A stretch of DNA of 14,179 nucleotides from Sulfurovum sp. (GCA_015661535.1 DQVY01000044.1:1-14179), one strand, 5' to 3'; positions 7,849 to 13,617 are shown, counted from the first letter of the stretch. Notes: generated by a model from the sequence alone, not told the origin. Translations and numbers: made by a program.

Positions 7849-7861
7849 CCCCGATCAGGGG
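7849..7861 (+). promoter_or_regulatory. GC-rich hairpin in the rpmI-rplT spacer
   Basis: CCCC-GATCA-GGGG, the only GC-rich stem in the 109-base spacer. A second stem, TCAAAC/GTTTGA, lies about ten bases further on. There is no T-run after it, so it is not a terminator. It could be an attenuating or protein-binding structure upstream of rplT; the function is unproven. Confidence 0.35.
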
Positions 7862-7922
7862 CAAGTTCAAACAGAGAGAATGTTTGACACCGATTCTTAA
7901 ACAGATAAGGTAAAGGAAAACC

Positions 7923-8279
7923 ATGAGAGTAAAAACAGGTGTTGTAAGAACACGAAGACATAAAAGACTATTAAAACAAGCAAGAGGGTTCTATTCTGGT
8001 AGAAGAAAACACTTCAGAAAAGCCAAAGAACAACTCGAGCGTTCATTAGTATATGCTTATAGAGATAGAAGACAAAAGAAAAGAGATTTCAGAAGATTAT
8101 GGATCGTTCGTATCAATGCGGCGACTAGATTGAACGGAATGAACTATTCTACATTTATGCATGGTTTAAAACTTGCAAATATTGAACTTGACAGAAAAAT
8201 TCTTGCTGATATGGCGATGAATGCTCCTGAATCTTTCACAAAAGTAGCAGATGCTTCAAAAGCAGCACTTGCTAAATAA
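7923..8279 (+). CDS. rplT: 50S ribosomal protein L20
   Basis: 118 residues, the usual L20 length. The basic N-terminal arm (MRVKTGVVRTRRHKRLLKQA then GFYSGRRKHFRKAKEQLERS) and the C-terminal RLWIVRINAATRLNGMNYSTFMHGL block are diagnostic. L20 binds 23S rRNA early in 50S assembly and in E. coli also represses its own operon. GGTAAAGGAAAACC precedes the ATG. Hairpins follow the stop. Confidence 0.97.
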   Translation: MRVKTGVVRTRRHKRLLKQARGFYSGRRKHFRKAKEQLERSLVYAYRDRRQKKRDFRRLWIVRINAATRLNGMNYSTFMHGLKLANIELDRKILADMAMNAPESFTKVADASKAALAK

Positions 8280-8297
8280 TTCTGGCACTAAATGCCG

Positions 8298-8359
8298 ACA
8301 TCTTTTTTGCTAAAGCAAAAAAAGATGTTAACTATTTCTTGAGGAGTTTCGGCTCCTCA
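8298..8359 (+). terminator. Tandem hairpins downstream of rplT
   Basis: Hairpin 1: ACATC-T6-GC (8298-8310), loop TAAA, then GC-A7-GATGT (8315-8328), with one bulged A. Hairpin 2: TGAGGAG (8340-8346), loop TTTCGG, then CTCCTCA (8353-8359), followed by the T-rich GACTTCTTTATTTATTTT. Hairpin 2 with its T-tract is the better intrinsic terminator. Both sit between convergent genes. Confidence 0.65.
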
Positions 8360-8419
8360 GACTTCTTTATTTATTTTCCTGTAAATTCCATTTAAAAACT
8401 TCCCATTATAAGATAACTG

Positions 8420-8506
8420 TGGCGTTGTTTCTCTCTGTTACTTTTTTCTTTTTTGTCGTGCAACAAAAGAGAAAAGAGTAAGCAAAAAAGAAAAAAGTGC
8501 AACCAC
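8420..8506. repeat. Long palindrome with T-rich/A-rich arms in a convergent intergenic region
   Basis: ACTTTTTTCTTTTTTG (8440-8455) is repeated exactly in inverse at 8483-8498. A third A-rich segment between them (8463-8478) could pair with the first arm if G-U pairs are allowed, so two alternative hairpins exist. Outer segments GTGG(cg)TTG (8420-8428) and CAACCAC (8500-8506) extend the symmetry. It lies between rplT and the FTR-rhodanese gene, which converge, so a bidirectional terminator or a dispersed palindromic repeat is likely. The whole 8280-8573 gap holds no gene that I can see. Confidence 0.6.
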
Positions 8507-8573
8507 TGTCGCGACTGCAAATTTCCTTGATATAGCGAGTATAATTGTGTCAAAATTCTTAATTCTAAAGAGG

Positions 8574-9314
8574 CTAGCCTCGCTGTGTTTCTCCGGCAAA
8601 GCCAATTATCCCTGGTCGTAAATTACATACATGTTCAAATCCCATGCCTTTCATGGCGTGTTGTACTTGGTAGCTCCTGCTTCCTGAGTGACAGTAAACA
8701 ATGATGTTCTCAGACTTTTTACCGGCAAGTTCTTCTTCTACTTTGGCATAAAACTGTGAAGTGGGTACAAGGGTGTCTGTGCCTACAATATGTCCCATTT
8801 GATACTCCATATGCTCTCTGGTATCAACCAGGGTAAAGTCTATCATACCTAGCTCTCTGGCTTCCAGGAGTGCTTCTAGTTCGTCACCGTCAAGCTGTTC
8901 CTCTTTAAGTAAGGTTTCTGCCTGTTCTTTGCTGAGTCCCTTTGAATGTGTGTGTACTGCCTCTTCTATCTCGTCATGCTTGGCTTGTGCTTCTGCATAT
9001 TCAGGGGTACAAAATATCCCACAGTGACAAAGGCCATCTTCGGGGATCTCTTTTTCTATCGCAGGTTTACATGGGCAGATACGGTTGTCTGCAGCTTTTT
9101 GTTCCTCTTTGGTTTCACCAATAACCATAAAACAGGGACAGTAACGTTTTCCGTAAATGAGCTTATTTCTGGCAAGACCCATGGTCACACCTTCATTCAC
9201 CTCTTCATTGGGGTTCGGTACCCATCCGAACTGAGTATACACTTTGTCTACAAAGGCAGAGGTTTTTTCCATCTCAGCCTGAAATTCGTCTGAGTTCATA
9301 TCTATCTGTTGCAT
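8574..9314 (-). CDS. Ferredoxin-thioredoxin reductase catalytic domain fused to rhodanese
   Basis: A 246-residue, two-domain cytoplasmic protein. Residues about 10-105 look like the FTR catalytic beta chain: three CxC pairs, C59-P-C61, C80-P-C82 and C96-H-C98, then CTPEYA, matching the CPC...CPC...CHC pattern that holds a [4Fe-4S] cluster and the redox disulfide in plant FTR. A charged helical linker (about 105-155) joins a rhodanese domain with VDTREHMEYQMGHI and the active-site loop CHSGSRS (C208), which carries persulfide sulfur. The arrangement suggests Fe-S-dependent reduction or release of a rhodanese-bound persulfide or a thioredoxin-like partner; that is inference. It is co-transcribed with the lipoprotein nine bases upstream, and an AAGGA precedes its ATG. 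The stop lies within the palindrome GAGGCTAGCCTC. Confidence 0.85.
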   Translation of the reverse strand: MQQIDMNSDEFQAEMEKTSAFVDKVYTQFGWVPNPNEEVNEGVTMGLARNKLIYGKRYCPCFMVIGETKEEQKAADNRICPCKPAIEKEIPEDGLCHCGIFCTPEYAEAQAKHDEIEEAVHTHSKGLSKEQAETLLKEEQLDGDELEALLEARELGMIDFTLVDTREHMEYQMGHIVGTDTLVPTSQFYAKVEEELAGKKSENIIVYCHSGSRSYQVQHAMKGMGFEHVCNLRPGIIGFAGETQRG

Positions 9315-9323
9315 TGTATTCCT

Positions 9324-9863
9324 TTACTTGCTGTTGTTGTTTTCGTTCTGGTCGCTTTGCGATACTTTATCAAACTCATCTACAAAAACCTGTATTTTTT
9401 TGCCCCACGCTTCAAGCATATCCTGTGTTTTGTTAAGGTCTATATTGATATGTTCTTTATTTATCTCGACACCTGCTTCTTTGGCATCCACAATACCTTT
9501 TTCCAGATCATCAGAGATCTTTTTCATATGCATTTCGAGTTTTTTACTCAAATCATTTAAAAATGTTTTGGTTTTATTGGTATCAATGGTGATGCTGCTT
9601 TCCTCGACATGCACGCCCATCTGATTTAAAGGTACATTTTTGGGGTCAAATGAGGGTTTGGCCTCTGCCGTTTTTTGTGTCTGTAGTTTTTTCTCTTCCT
9701 CTGCCTCTTGCTTCTTCTTTGTCTCAAACTCAGCAAGTACTTCAGCCCGCACCTGTTTTGCTATTTGTGCATCATGTTTGGCTTGTGCTTCTTCAGTATT
9801 TTTTTTATCTTGGCAGCCGTTTAAAGAAAATAATAGTGTGAGTGCAATGAGTAGGTAGCGCAT
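9324..9863 (-). CDS. Coiled-coil lipoprotein, function unknown
   Basis: 179 residues beginning MRYLLIALTLLFSLNGCQDKK: a type II signal peptide with lipobox LNGC (C17), so it should be a lipid-anchored periplasmic protein. Residues about 25-70 are rich in Ala, Glu, Lys and Gln (coiled-coil-like). Residues about 95-170 are two amphipathic helices with acidic/basic alternation, and the tail is Asn/Ser-rich. I do not recognise a family. It is transcribed just ahead of the FTR-rhodanese gene. Both proteins contain an EAQAKHD-type heptapeptide encoded by nearly identical 21-base stretches, which may be chance or a small duplication. AAAGGAT precedes the ATG and TATAAT is at 9891-9896. Confidence 0.85.
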   Translation of the reverse strand: MRYLLIALTLLFSLNGCQDKKNTEEAQAKHDAQIAKQVRAEVLAEFETKKKQEAEEEKKLQTQKTAEAKPSFDPKNVPLNQMGVHVEESSITIDTNKTKTFLNDLSKKLEMHMKKISDDLEKGIVDAKEAGVEINKEHINIDLNKTQDMLEAWGKKIQVFVDEFDKVSQSDQNENNNSK

Positions 9864-9890
9864 AAGTATCCTTTAAAAATCAATAGATAT

Positions 9891-9896
9891 ATTATA
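9891..9896 (-). promoter_or_regulatory. Candidate -10 box for the lipoprotein/FTR-rhodanese operon
   Basis: TATAAT on the minus strand (context TTGTATAATATATC), 28-33 bases upstream of the lipoprotein ATG. It follows directly after the terminator of the upstream peptide operon. Confidence 0.5.
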
Positions 9897-9924
9897 CAAT
9901 GATTTCTAAAAGAGAGGGTAAACA

Positions 9925-9943
9925 TCCACCCTTAAAGGGTGGA
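9925..9943 (-). terminator. Hairpin terminator after the DoxX/GKC-peptide operon
   Basis: TCCACCC (9925-9931), loop TTAAA, GGGTGGA (9937-9943): a perfect 7-bp GC-rich stem about 30 bases past the stop of the 81-aa peptide gene. Read on the minus strand it is followed by TGTTTACCCTCTCTTTT, a T-rich but interrupted tail. Confidence 0.6.
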
Positions 9944-9973
9944 GAAGAGAAATAATAGGTATCTATGAGTAGA

Positions 9974-10219
9974 TTACCCACATTTCCCTTGACCGCATTT
10001 CCCTTTTTTAGGGGATTCTTTTTTACTGCCGTTGCATTTTCCCTCAGGCGTTTTTTTCTCCATATCTTTTTTGTTCGCACCTGCACATTTCCCTGCTTGG
10101 CACTTCATCTCTTTTTTCTCAGCTTTTCCGCATTTTCCTGATTCACATTTCATATCTGCAGCGCTGCTCAGTGTTAGTGTCAGTGCAATGGCACCAAGTA
10201 GTATGAGTAATTTTTTCAT
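9974..10219 (-). CDS. Secreted Cys-repeat peptide with GKC motifs (HvfA/bufferin-like)
   Basis: 81 residues. A Sec signal peptide (MKKLLILLGAIALTLTLSSAA, cut near residue 21) precedes a Lys/Gly/Cys-rich mature region with no hydrophobic core. Cysteines are at 25, 30, 40, 45, 62, 75 and 80, mostly as C-x4-C pairs, and GKC occurs five times (28-30, 43-45, 60-62, 73-75, 78-80), including one EGKC. The pattern recalls HvfA, a copper-binding RiPP precursor with repeated EGKCG motifs whose cysteines are converted to oxazolone/thioamide by an MNIO enzyme. The gene lies 14 bases downstream of a DoxX gene, as HvfA-type peptides often lie next to HvfX. No MNIO or DUF2063 partner is in the window, so modification is unproven; an unmodified metal-binding peptide is the alternative. 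AAAGGAT precedes the ATG. Confidence 0.8.
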   Translation of the reverse strand: MKKLLILLGAIALTLTLSSAADMKCESGKCGKAEKKEMKCQAGKCAGANKKDMEKKTPEGKCNGSKKESPKKGKCGQGKCG

Positions 10220-10233
10220 GGTATATCCTTTGT

Positions 10234-10665
10234 TTATTGTTCTTCGCCAAAAAGTAGATGGTCTAAAGAAAATTTTCCGGCTCCAAACGAAGCAAAGAGG
10301 GCTAAAAACAACATATAGTAGAGGGGAATCTCAAAACCATTGTCTCCCGCAGAAAAGCCATGACTTAAATGCACTGTGGCAATGGCAACGATCATAATGA
10401 TGATGAGGGGTATGGAGATCAGTCTCGTAAAGAGTCCTAATGTCAATAATACTACGCCTAAAATTTCTGTACTGGCGGCCATATAGGCATTGAGTGTAGG
10501 GAAAGGAATTCCCATGGACCCAAACCATCCGGCCACACTGGCTATATCAGACCACTTTTGCATTGCAGGGTCATAAAAACCATAGGCAACAGCAAAACGG
10601 GCCAAGAGCAAAGAGAAACTTTGCCCATAACTGAGTATATTTTTTGTTAGAGGATATATTGACAT
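10234..10665 (-). CDS. DoxX-family inner-membrane protein (HvfX-like by context)
   Basis: 143 residues with four hydrophobic segments near residues 15-30, 55-80, 82-102 and 112-130. The sequence style ARFAVAYGFYDPAMQKW, ASTEILGVVLLTLGLFTRL and a conserved HGF before the last segment is typical of the DoxX/SURF4-like family. The start MSIYPL at 10665 has AAGGAA eight bases upstream; a longer frame from a GTG at 10695 would begin in the MITE and is rejected. DoxX proteins are redox-linked membrane proteins, and one branch (HvfX) accompanies copper-binding RiPP peptides. Here the next gene encodes a GKC-repeat secreted peptide, and a second such peptide is upstream, which supports an accessory role in periplasmic metal or thiol handling; this is inference. 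Confidence 0.82.
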   Translation of the reverse strand: MSIYPLTKNILSYGQSFSLLLARFAVAYGFYDPAMQKWSDIASVAGWFGSMGIPFPTLNAYMAASTEILGVVLLTLGLFTRLISIPLIIIMIVAIATVHLSHGFSAGDNGFEIPLYYMLFLALFASFGAGKFSLDHLLFGEEQ

Positions 10666-10689
10666 GTGATTTCCTTCATTCACTTTTAT

Positions 10690-10744
10690 GGGCACCTCTA
10701 ATAATAGGTGATACTCACAACATTACCTATTATTAGAGGTGCCC
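10690..10744. mobile_element. MITE-like element B (55 bp, perfect 20-bp inverted repeats, TTAT duplication)
   Basis: GGGCACCTCTAATAATAGGT (10690-10709) and its exact inverse (10725-10744) enclose a 15-base loop. TTAT lies on both sides (10686-10689 and 10745-10748), a 4-bp target-site duplication. The outer 15 bases equal the right end of element A, and the loop ACTCACAACATTA resembles A's ACCCACAACATCATTA, so B looks like an internally deleted relative. It lies between a -10 box and the DoxX start, so it would be transcribed as a strong hairpin in that leader. Confidence 0.8.
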
Positions 10745-10764
10745 TTATATGTTGTAACAGGGGA

Positions 10765-10770
10765 AGTATA
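10765..10770 (-). promoter_or_regulatory. Candidate -10 box for the DoxX/GKC-peptide operon
   Basis: TATACT on the minus strand, about 100 bases upstream of the DoxX start and outside the MITE. If used, the whole of element B is in the 5' leader. Read-through from the 65-aa peptide gene is the alternative, since I see no terminator between the two. Confidence 0.3.
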
Positions 10771-10809
10771 GTATGAAGGTTGTGTAATGTATGTGTATCA
10801 GAGTTGGCG

Positions 10810-11007
10810 TTATTTTTTATCTATATTTGCAGCACATTTTCCTGCACCACATTTACCAGTTTCACATTTCATCTCTGGTGCAGTTGCATTTTTTTGCCCA
10901 TAAATATCTTCTTTGGTCTGAAATGCACCTTGTGCATCCAGTACATAATATCCGGCAATGGCCAGGGCAAGAAGAATGAAGAGAAGAATAAGTATTTTTT
11001 TTAGCAT
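10810..11007 (-). CDS. Membrane-anchored short peptide with GKC motifs
   Basis: 65 residues. A single N-terminal hydrophobic helix (about residues 5-22) has no obvious signal-peptidase site, so it probably stays anchored with the C-terminus in the periplasm. The tail carries EMKCETGKCGAGKCA with C48, C53 and C58 spaced C-x4-C-x4-C, the same MKC-x2-GKC design as the 81-aa peptide downstream (DMKCESGKCG, EMKCQAGKCA). This shared motif suggests a common metal or modifying enzyme. AAAGG lies six bases before the ATG and TATAAT at 11040-11045. It could be an HvfA-like precursor that remains membrane-tethered, or a small metal chaperone. Confidence 0.78.
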   Translation of the reverse strand: MLKKILILLFILLALAIAGYYVLDAQGAFQTKEDIYGQKNATAPEMKCETGKCGAGKCAANIDKK

Positions 11008-11039
11008 GGTTGGCCTTTGATGGGGAAATATATGGAAGA

Positions 11040-11045
11040 ATTATA
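11040..11045 (-). promoter_or_regulatory. Candidate -10 box for the 65-aa GKC peptide
   Basis: TATAAT in the context CTTATGTTATAAT on the minus strand, 33-38 bases upstream of the start codon. Confidence 0.5.
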
Positions 11046-11098
11046 ACATAAGGAGACTTCTAGATCTACTACACTATAAGGGATTATATGGTACATAG

Positions 11099-11121
11099 GG
11101 AGGAAGTTGTATATTCCCTCC
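11099..11121 (-). terminator. Weak hairpin downstream of the 35-aa lipoprotein
   Basis: GGAGGAA (11099-11105) pairs with TTCC-c-TCC (11114-11121) with one bulge and an 8-base loop. It lies after the minus-strand 35-aa gene but lacks a T-run, so termination is only a possibility. Confidence 0.3.
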
Positions 11122-11153
11122 AAGTATCTTCATCATCTTAAAGAGCAATATAC

Positions 11154-11261
11154 TTATTCACAGTTCATGCCTGTTCTGTCAAGTTTTGGTTCACCGTTCC
11201 CGCAACCACTCAAAAAAGCCAATGCCAAACCTAACAATAAGACAGCTATTAATTTTTGCAT
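11154..11261 (-). CDS. 35-residue lipoprotein, function unknown
   Basis: A short frame read from the reverse complement: it begins MQKLIAVLLLGLALAFLSGC and ends GNGEPKLDRTGMNCE. It is a type II signal peptide with lipobox LSGC (C20) leaving a mature peptide of only 16 residues with a second Cys near its end (C34). The ribosome site is nearly ideal: AAGGAGG with four bases to the ATG. A TATACT -10 lies at 11295-11300. The strong signals make it a real gene in spite of its size. It may belong with the Cys-peptide genes downstream, given the shared periplasmic location, but no function can be assigned. Confidence 0.75.
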   Translation of the reverse strand: MQKLIAVLLLGLALAFLSGCGNGEPKLDRTGMNCE

Positions 11262-11294
11262 GTTATCCTCCTTATGGATTATTAAATCATATTA

Positions 11295-11302
11295 AGTATA
11301 AT
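11295..11302. promoter_or_regulatory. Overlapping divergent -10 boxes
   Basis: AGTATAAT reads TATAAT on plus (11297-11302), towards the gluconate-dehydrogenase-like operon, and TATACT on minus (11295-11300), towards the 35-aa lipoprotein. A second plus-strand candidate, TATGAT, is at 11369-11374. Which one is used is unknown. Confidence 0.35.
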
Positions 11303-11325
11303 AGGCCAAGTGTTGTGTAAAGAGT

Positions 11326-11358
11326 GTGTACCAGGGGTGGGGTACACTTAAAGTACAC
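11326..11358 (+). promoter_or_regulatory. Operator-like palindrome with an added half-site
   Basis: GTGTACC (11326-11332), 8 bases, GGTACAC (11341-11347): a perfect inverted repeat. A further GTACAC at 11353-11358 is 11 bases, about one helical turn, from the second arm. It lies between the plus-strand TATAAT and the 11442 start and is a plausible repressor or activator site; no regulator is encoded in the window. The rest of the 11262-11441 gap shows no gene. Confidence 0.45.
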
Positions 11359-11441
11359 ATAAGTCTACTATGATGCCAGAGATCAGATAGAACTACTTTT
11401 GAAAGGAAAACATAGAAGCTTAGCATCTGTGTATCACATAA

Positions 11442-11942
11442 ATGAAACGAAGAAAGTTTTTAATACTTGGGTCCATTTTTGGGCTCTCCCCTTATGTTCA
11501 GGCAAAAGAGATCAGTACTCTTGAAAAAAAGTGTAAACAAGTGGAGCCTGTGATACAGGCTGTTCAGGAACATATGTTTCCAGAAGGAAGTAAACTTCCC
11601 TCGGCCAAATCGATGCAAGTCACAGCATTTTTGTTCGCTACCATTGCGCATAAAAGTTTTGACAAAGACATACGTGCATTTGTGCTTGAAGGTGCAGAAG
11701 AGTTGATCTCCCGAGAAAAGGGACGGTTTTTAACGATGAGCATGGTAGAGAAAGAAAAGGCCTTGCGAAGTTACGAAAAGACAAATTATGGAAGTTCTTG
11801 GTTGTCTCGCATCATGACACTTACGATGGAAGGGTTGTTCTCTGATCCTGTATATGGTTCAAACATACAAGAGTCAGGGTGGAAGTCGGTGCATGCGTAT
11901 GGTGGATTTCCAAGAGCAAAAACAAAATATTTAGGTACATAA
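11442..11942 (+). CDS. Gluconate 2-dehydrogenase subunit 3-like protein (Tat signal)
   Basis: 166 residues. The N-terminus MKRRKFLILGSIFG has the twin-arginine pattern RRKFL followed by a short hydrophobic stretch and cleavage near VQA (about 21), so it is exported folded, probably taking its flavoprotein partner along. The rest fits the subunit-3 family: VIQAVQEHMFP near the N-terminus, then LFSDPVYGSN..GW and a final YGGFPRAK. The next gene, a GMC flavoprotein, starts one base after its stop. The order equals the Campylobacter jejuni Cj0414-Cj0415 pair described as gluconate dehydrogenase. The ribosome site is poor (GTATCACATA before the ATG). The substrate may differ from gluconate. Confidence 0.82.
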   Translation: MKRRKFLILGSIFGLSPYVQAKEISTLEKKCKQVEPVIQAVQEHMFPEGSKLPSAKSMQVTAFLFATIAHKSFDKDIRAFVLEGAEELISREKGRFLTMSMVEKEKALRSYEKTNYGSSWLSRIMTLTMEGLFSDPVYGSNIQESGWKSVHAYGGFPRAKTKYLGT

Positions 11943-11943
11943 T

Positions 11944-13617
11944 ATGTATGATGTTGTGATCATAGGTTCAGGAGCAAGCGGCGGTGCAGTGGCATATACT
12001 TTATGTAAAGCAGGGTATAAGGTGGCAGTGTTGGAAAAAGGACGACTCATGAAACGTGAAGAGTTCTCTAAAGATGAACTTGCCTATTGCCGTAGAGATT
12101 TAGTGACCCCCTCTTTGTTTGATGAGTACCATACTATAGAAGAAAAAGTAGAAGGGAAATGGGTCGCCACACCTACCTATGAATCTGGCTGGAGTTTTTG
12201 GAATGGAAATGTGGTAGGCGGATCTTCCAATTTTATGTCTGGTATGCTGCATCGTCTACACCCAGATGATTTTAGGCTCAAAAGTAAATATGGTGCCATA
12301 AAAGGTGCCAATGTGGTAGATTGGCCTATTAGCTATGAAGAGTTGGAGCCTTATTATGATCTGACAGAAGAACTTGTCGGGGTCTCCGGACACTTTGAAA
12401 AACATAAATATGAACCCCCACGGAGCAGAGCGCAGTTCTCACAGCCTCCTACCAAGGAAAATGCGGTGGTGAGACTGCTTGACAAAAGTTGTCAAGCACT
12501 TGGTATCAAGTCTTTGGTGACACCTCGTGCGGTATTGTCAAAAAATAAACCAGGACGAGATGCCTGTTACTATTCGAACTTCTGTGGGAGTTATGGTTGT
12601 AGTTCCGGAGCAAAAAGCAGTTCAAGAGAAGCCCTGCTTAAACCTGCACTCGCAACAGGAAACTTAACATTATTGACAAATACCCATGTCAAGTATTTAC
12701 ATAGTGAGAGTAAAGAAAAGGTCAAGTATGCCATGGTTGTCGATACGCTTACAGGTAAAGAGAAACGTATAGAAGGAAAAATATTCGTAGTCGCTGCACA
12801 AGCTCACGAGACGGCGAGACTCCTTTTAAATTCAGCAAATAAACATCATCCCAATGGTTTGGCAAACAGCTCTGGAGAACTGGGCAAGAACCTTCTCTTC
12901 TCCGGCGGCGGGTCAGGGCAGGGGGAACTGCATAAGGAGACACTCAAAGAGATAAAATTTGAAGACCTTATGACCACAGGACTTTTTGTGAACCGTTCAG
13001 TACTTGATTGGTACTTTGTAGACCATTGGTGGGACGGTACATTTAAGGGGGGCTCTGTTGAATTTATGTTTGAACACCAAAATATTATCAGCCGTGCCCG
13101 TAAAAATAACTATAAAGAGGGAAAACTTCTATGGGGCACAGAATTAGGAGAGCGCGTAGTAAAACGTATGACAGAACAAAAGAGCATACGCTTTGAGATA
13201 TTTAATGACTGGCTCCCCAATGACGACTGCTTTGTTGCACTGGATCCTAGCCATAAAGACAAGTATGGTATGCCGGTGGGGAAATTACGTGTCGAAGGGC
13301 ATCCTCAGGATGTAAAAGTAGGTAAATATATTGCCAAAAAATGTGAAGCTGTACTTGAAGAAATGGGGGCAAAAAATATCTATTCTGGTATCTCTTCCGC
13401 CCCCGCACAAAATCTTGTAGCAGGAGGGTGCCGTTTTGGGCACGATCCTAAAACCTCGGTACTGAACAAATATTGTCAAGCCCATGATGTGCCCAACCTC
13501 TTTGTGGCAGATGCCAGCTTTATGCCTACAGGAGGCTCTGTCGCCTATACCTGGACTATTTATGCCAATGCCTTTAGGGTCGCAGACAACATTGTAAAAA
13601 CACTAAAAATGGCTTAA
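11944..13617 (+). CDS. GMC-family oxidoreductase (gluconate-dehydrogenase-type flavoprotein)
   Basis: 557 residues. The FAD Rossmann motif is GSGASGG (8-14), with the GMC signature GGSSNFMSGMLHR (92-104) and the C-terminal block GGCRFGHDPKTSVLN (494-508), NLFVADASFMPTGGS (518-532). Cysteines C208, C214 and C219 (GRDACYY..FCGSYGCSSGAKSS) sit where sorbitol/glucose-type dehydrogenases of this family carry an Fe-S cluster. It has no signal peptide, so export as a complex with the Tat-signal partner encoded one base upstream is likely. It would oxidise a sugar acid or alcohol and pass electrons to the respiratory chain. No cytochrome subunit follows, as in C. jejuni Cj0414-Cj0415. The usual GMC His/Asn active-site pair is not obvious: the position seen as NPT in relatives reads AYT here. 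Confidence 0.85.
   Translation: MYDVVIIGSGASGGAVAYTLCKAGYKVAVLEKGRLMKREEFSKDELAYCRRDLVTPSLFDEYHTIEEKVEGKWVATPTYESGWSFWNGNVVGGSSNFMSGMLHRLHPDDFRLKSKYGAIKGANVVDWPISYEELEPYYDLTEELVGVSGHFEKHKYEPPRSRAQFSQPPTKENAVVRLLDKSCQALGIKSLVTPRAVLSKNKPGRDACYYSNFCGSYGCSSGAKSSSREALLKPALATGNLTLLTNTHVKYLHSESKEKVKYAMVVDTLTGKEKRIEGKIFVVAAQAHETARLLLNSANKHHPNGLANSSGELGKNLLFSGGGSGQGELHKETLKEIKFEDLMTTGLFVNRSVLDWYFVDHWWDGTFKGGSVEFMFEHQNIISRARKNNYKEGKLLWGTELGERVVKRMTEQKSIRFEIFNDWLPNDDCFVALDPSHKDKYGMPVGKLRVEGHPQDVKVGKYIAKKCEAVLEEMGAKNIYSGISSAPAQNLVAGGCRFGHDPKTSVLNKYCQAHDVPNLFVADASFMPTGGSVAYTWTIYANAFRVADNIVKTLKMA

Noticed and set aside
8540..8545. Plus-strand TATAAT before the FTR-rhodanese 3' end
   Set aside because: It points into the antisense of that gene, with no plus-strand gene following. 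An antisense RNA is possible, but nothing else supports it.
9309..9858. Plus-strand open frames opposite the lipoprotein (hydrophobic, Ser/Phe/Cys-rich)
   Set aside because: They are antisense shadows of the Glu/Lys/Ala-rich lipoprotein, whose lipobox, ribosome site and promoter are clear on the minus strand.
9974..10219. Metallothionein or CRISPR-like short repeats in the Cys-peptide gene
   Set aside because: The repeated bases simply encode GKC motifs in frame behind a signal peptide; spacing is irregular and there are no spacers. Export argues against a classical cytoplasmic metallothionein.
10032..10397. Plus-strand 121-aa frame across the Cys-peptide and DoxX genes
   Set aside because: It is antisense to two well-supported genes; the His/Phe/Pro-rich sequence is the complement of the GKC repeats.
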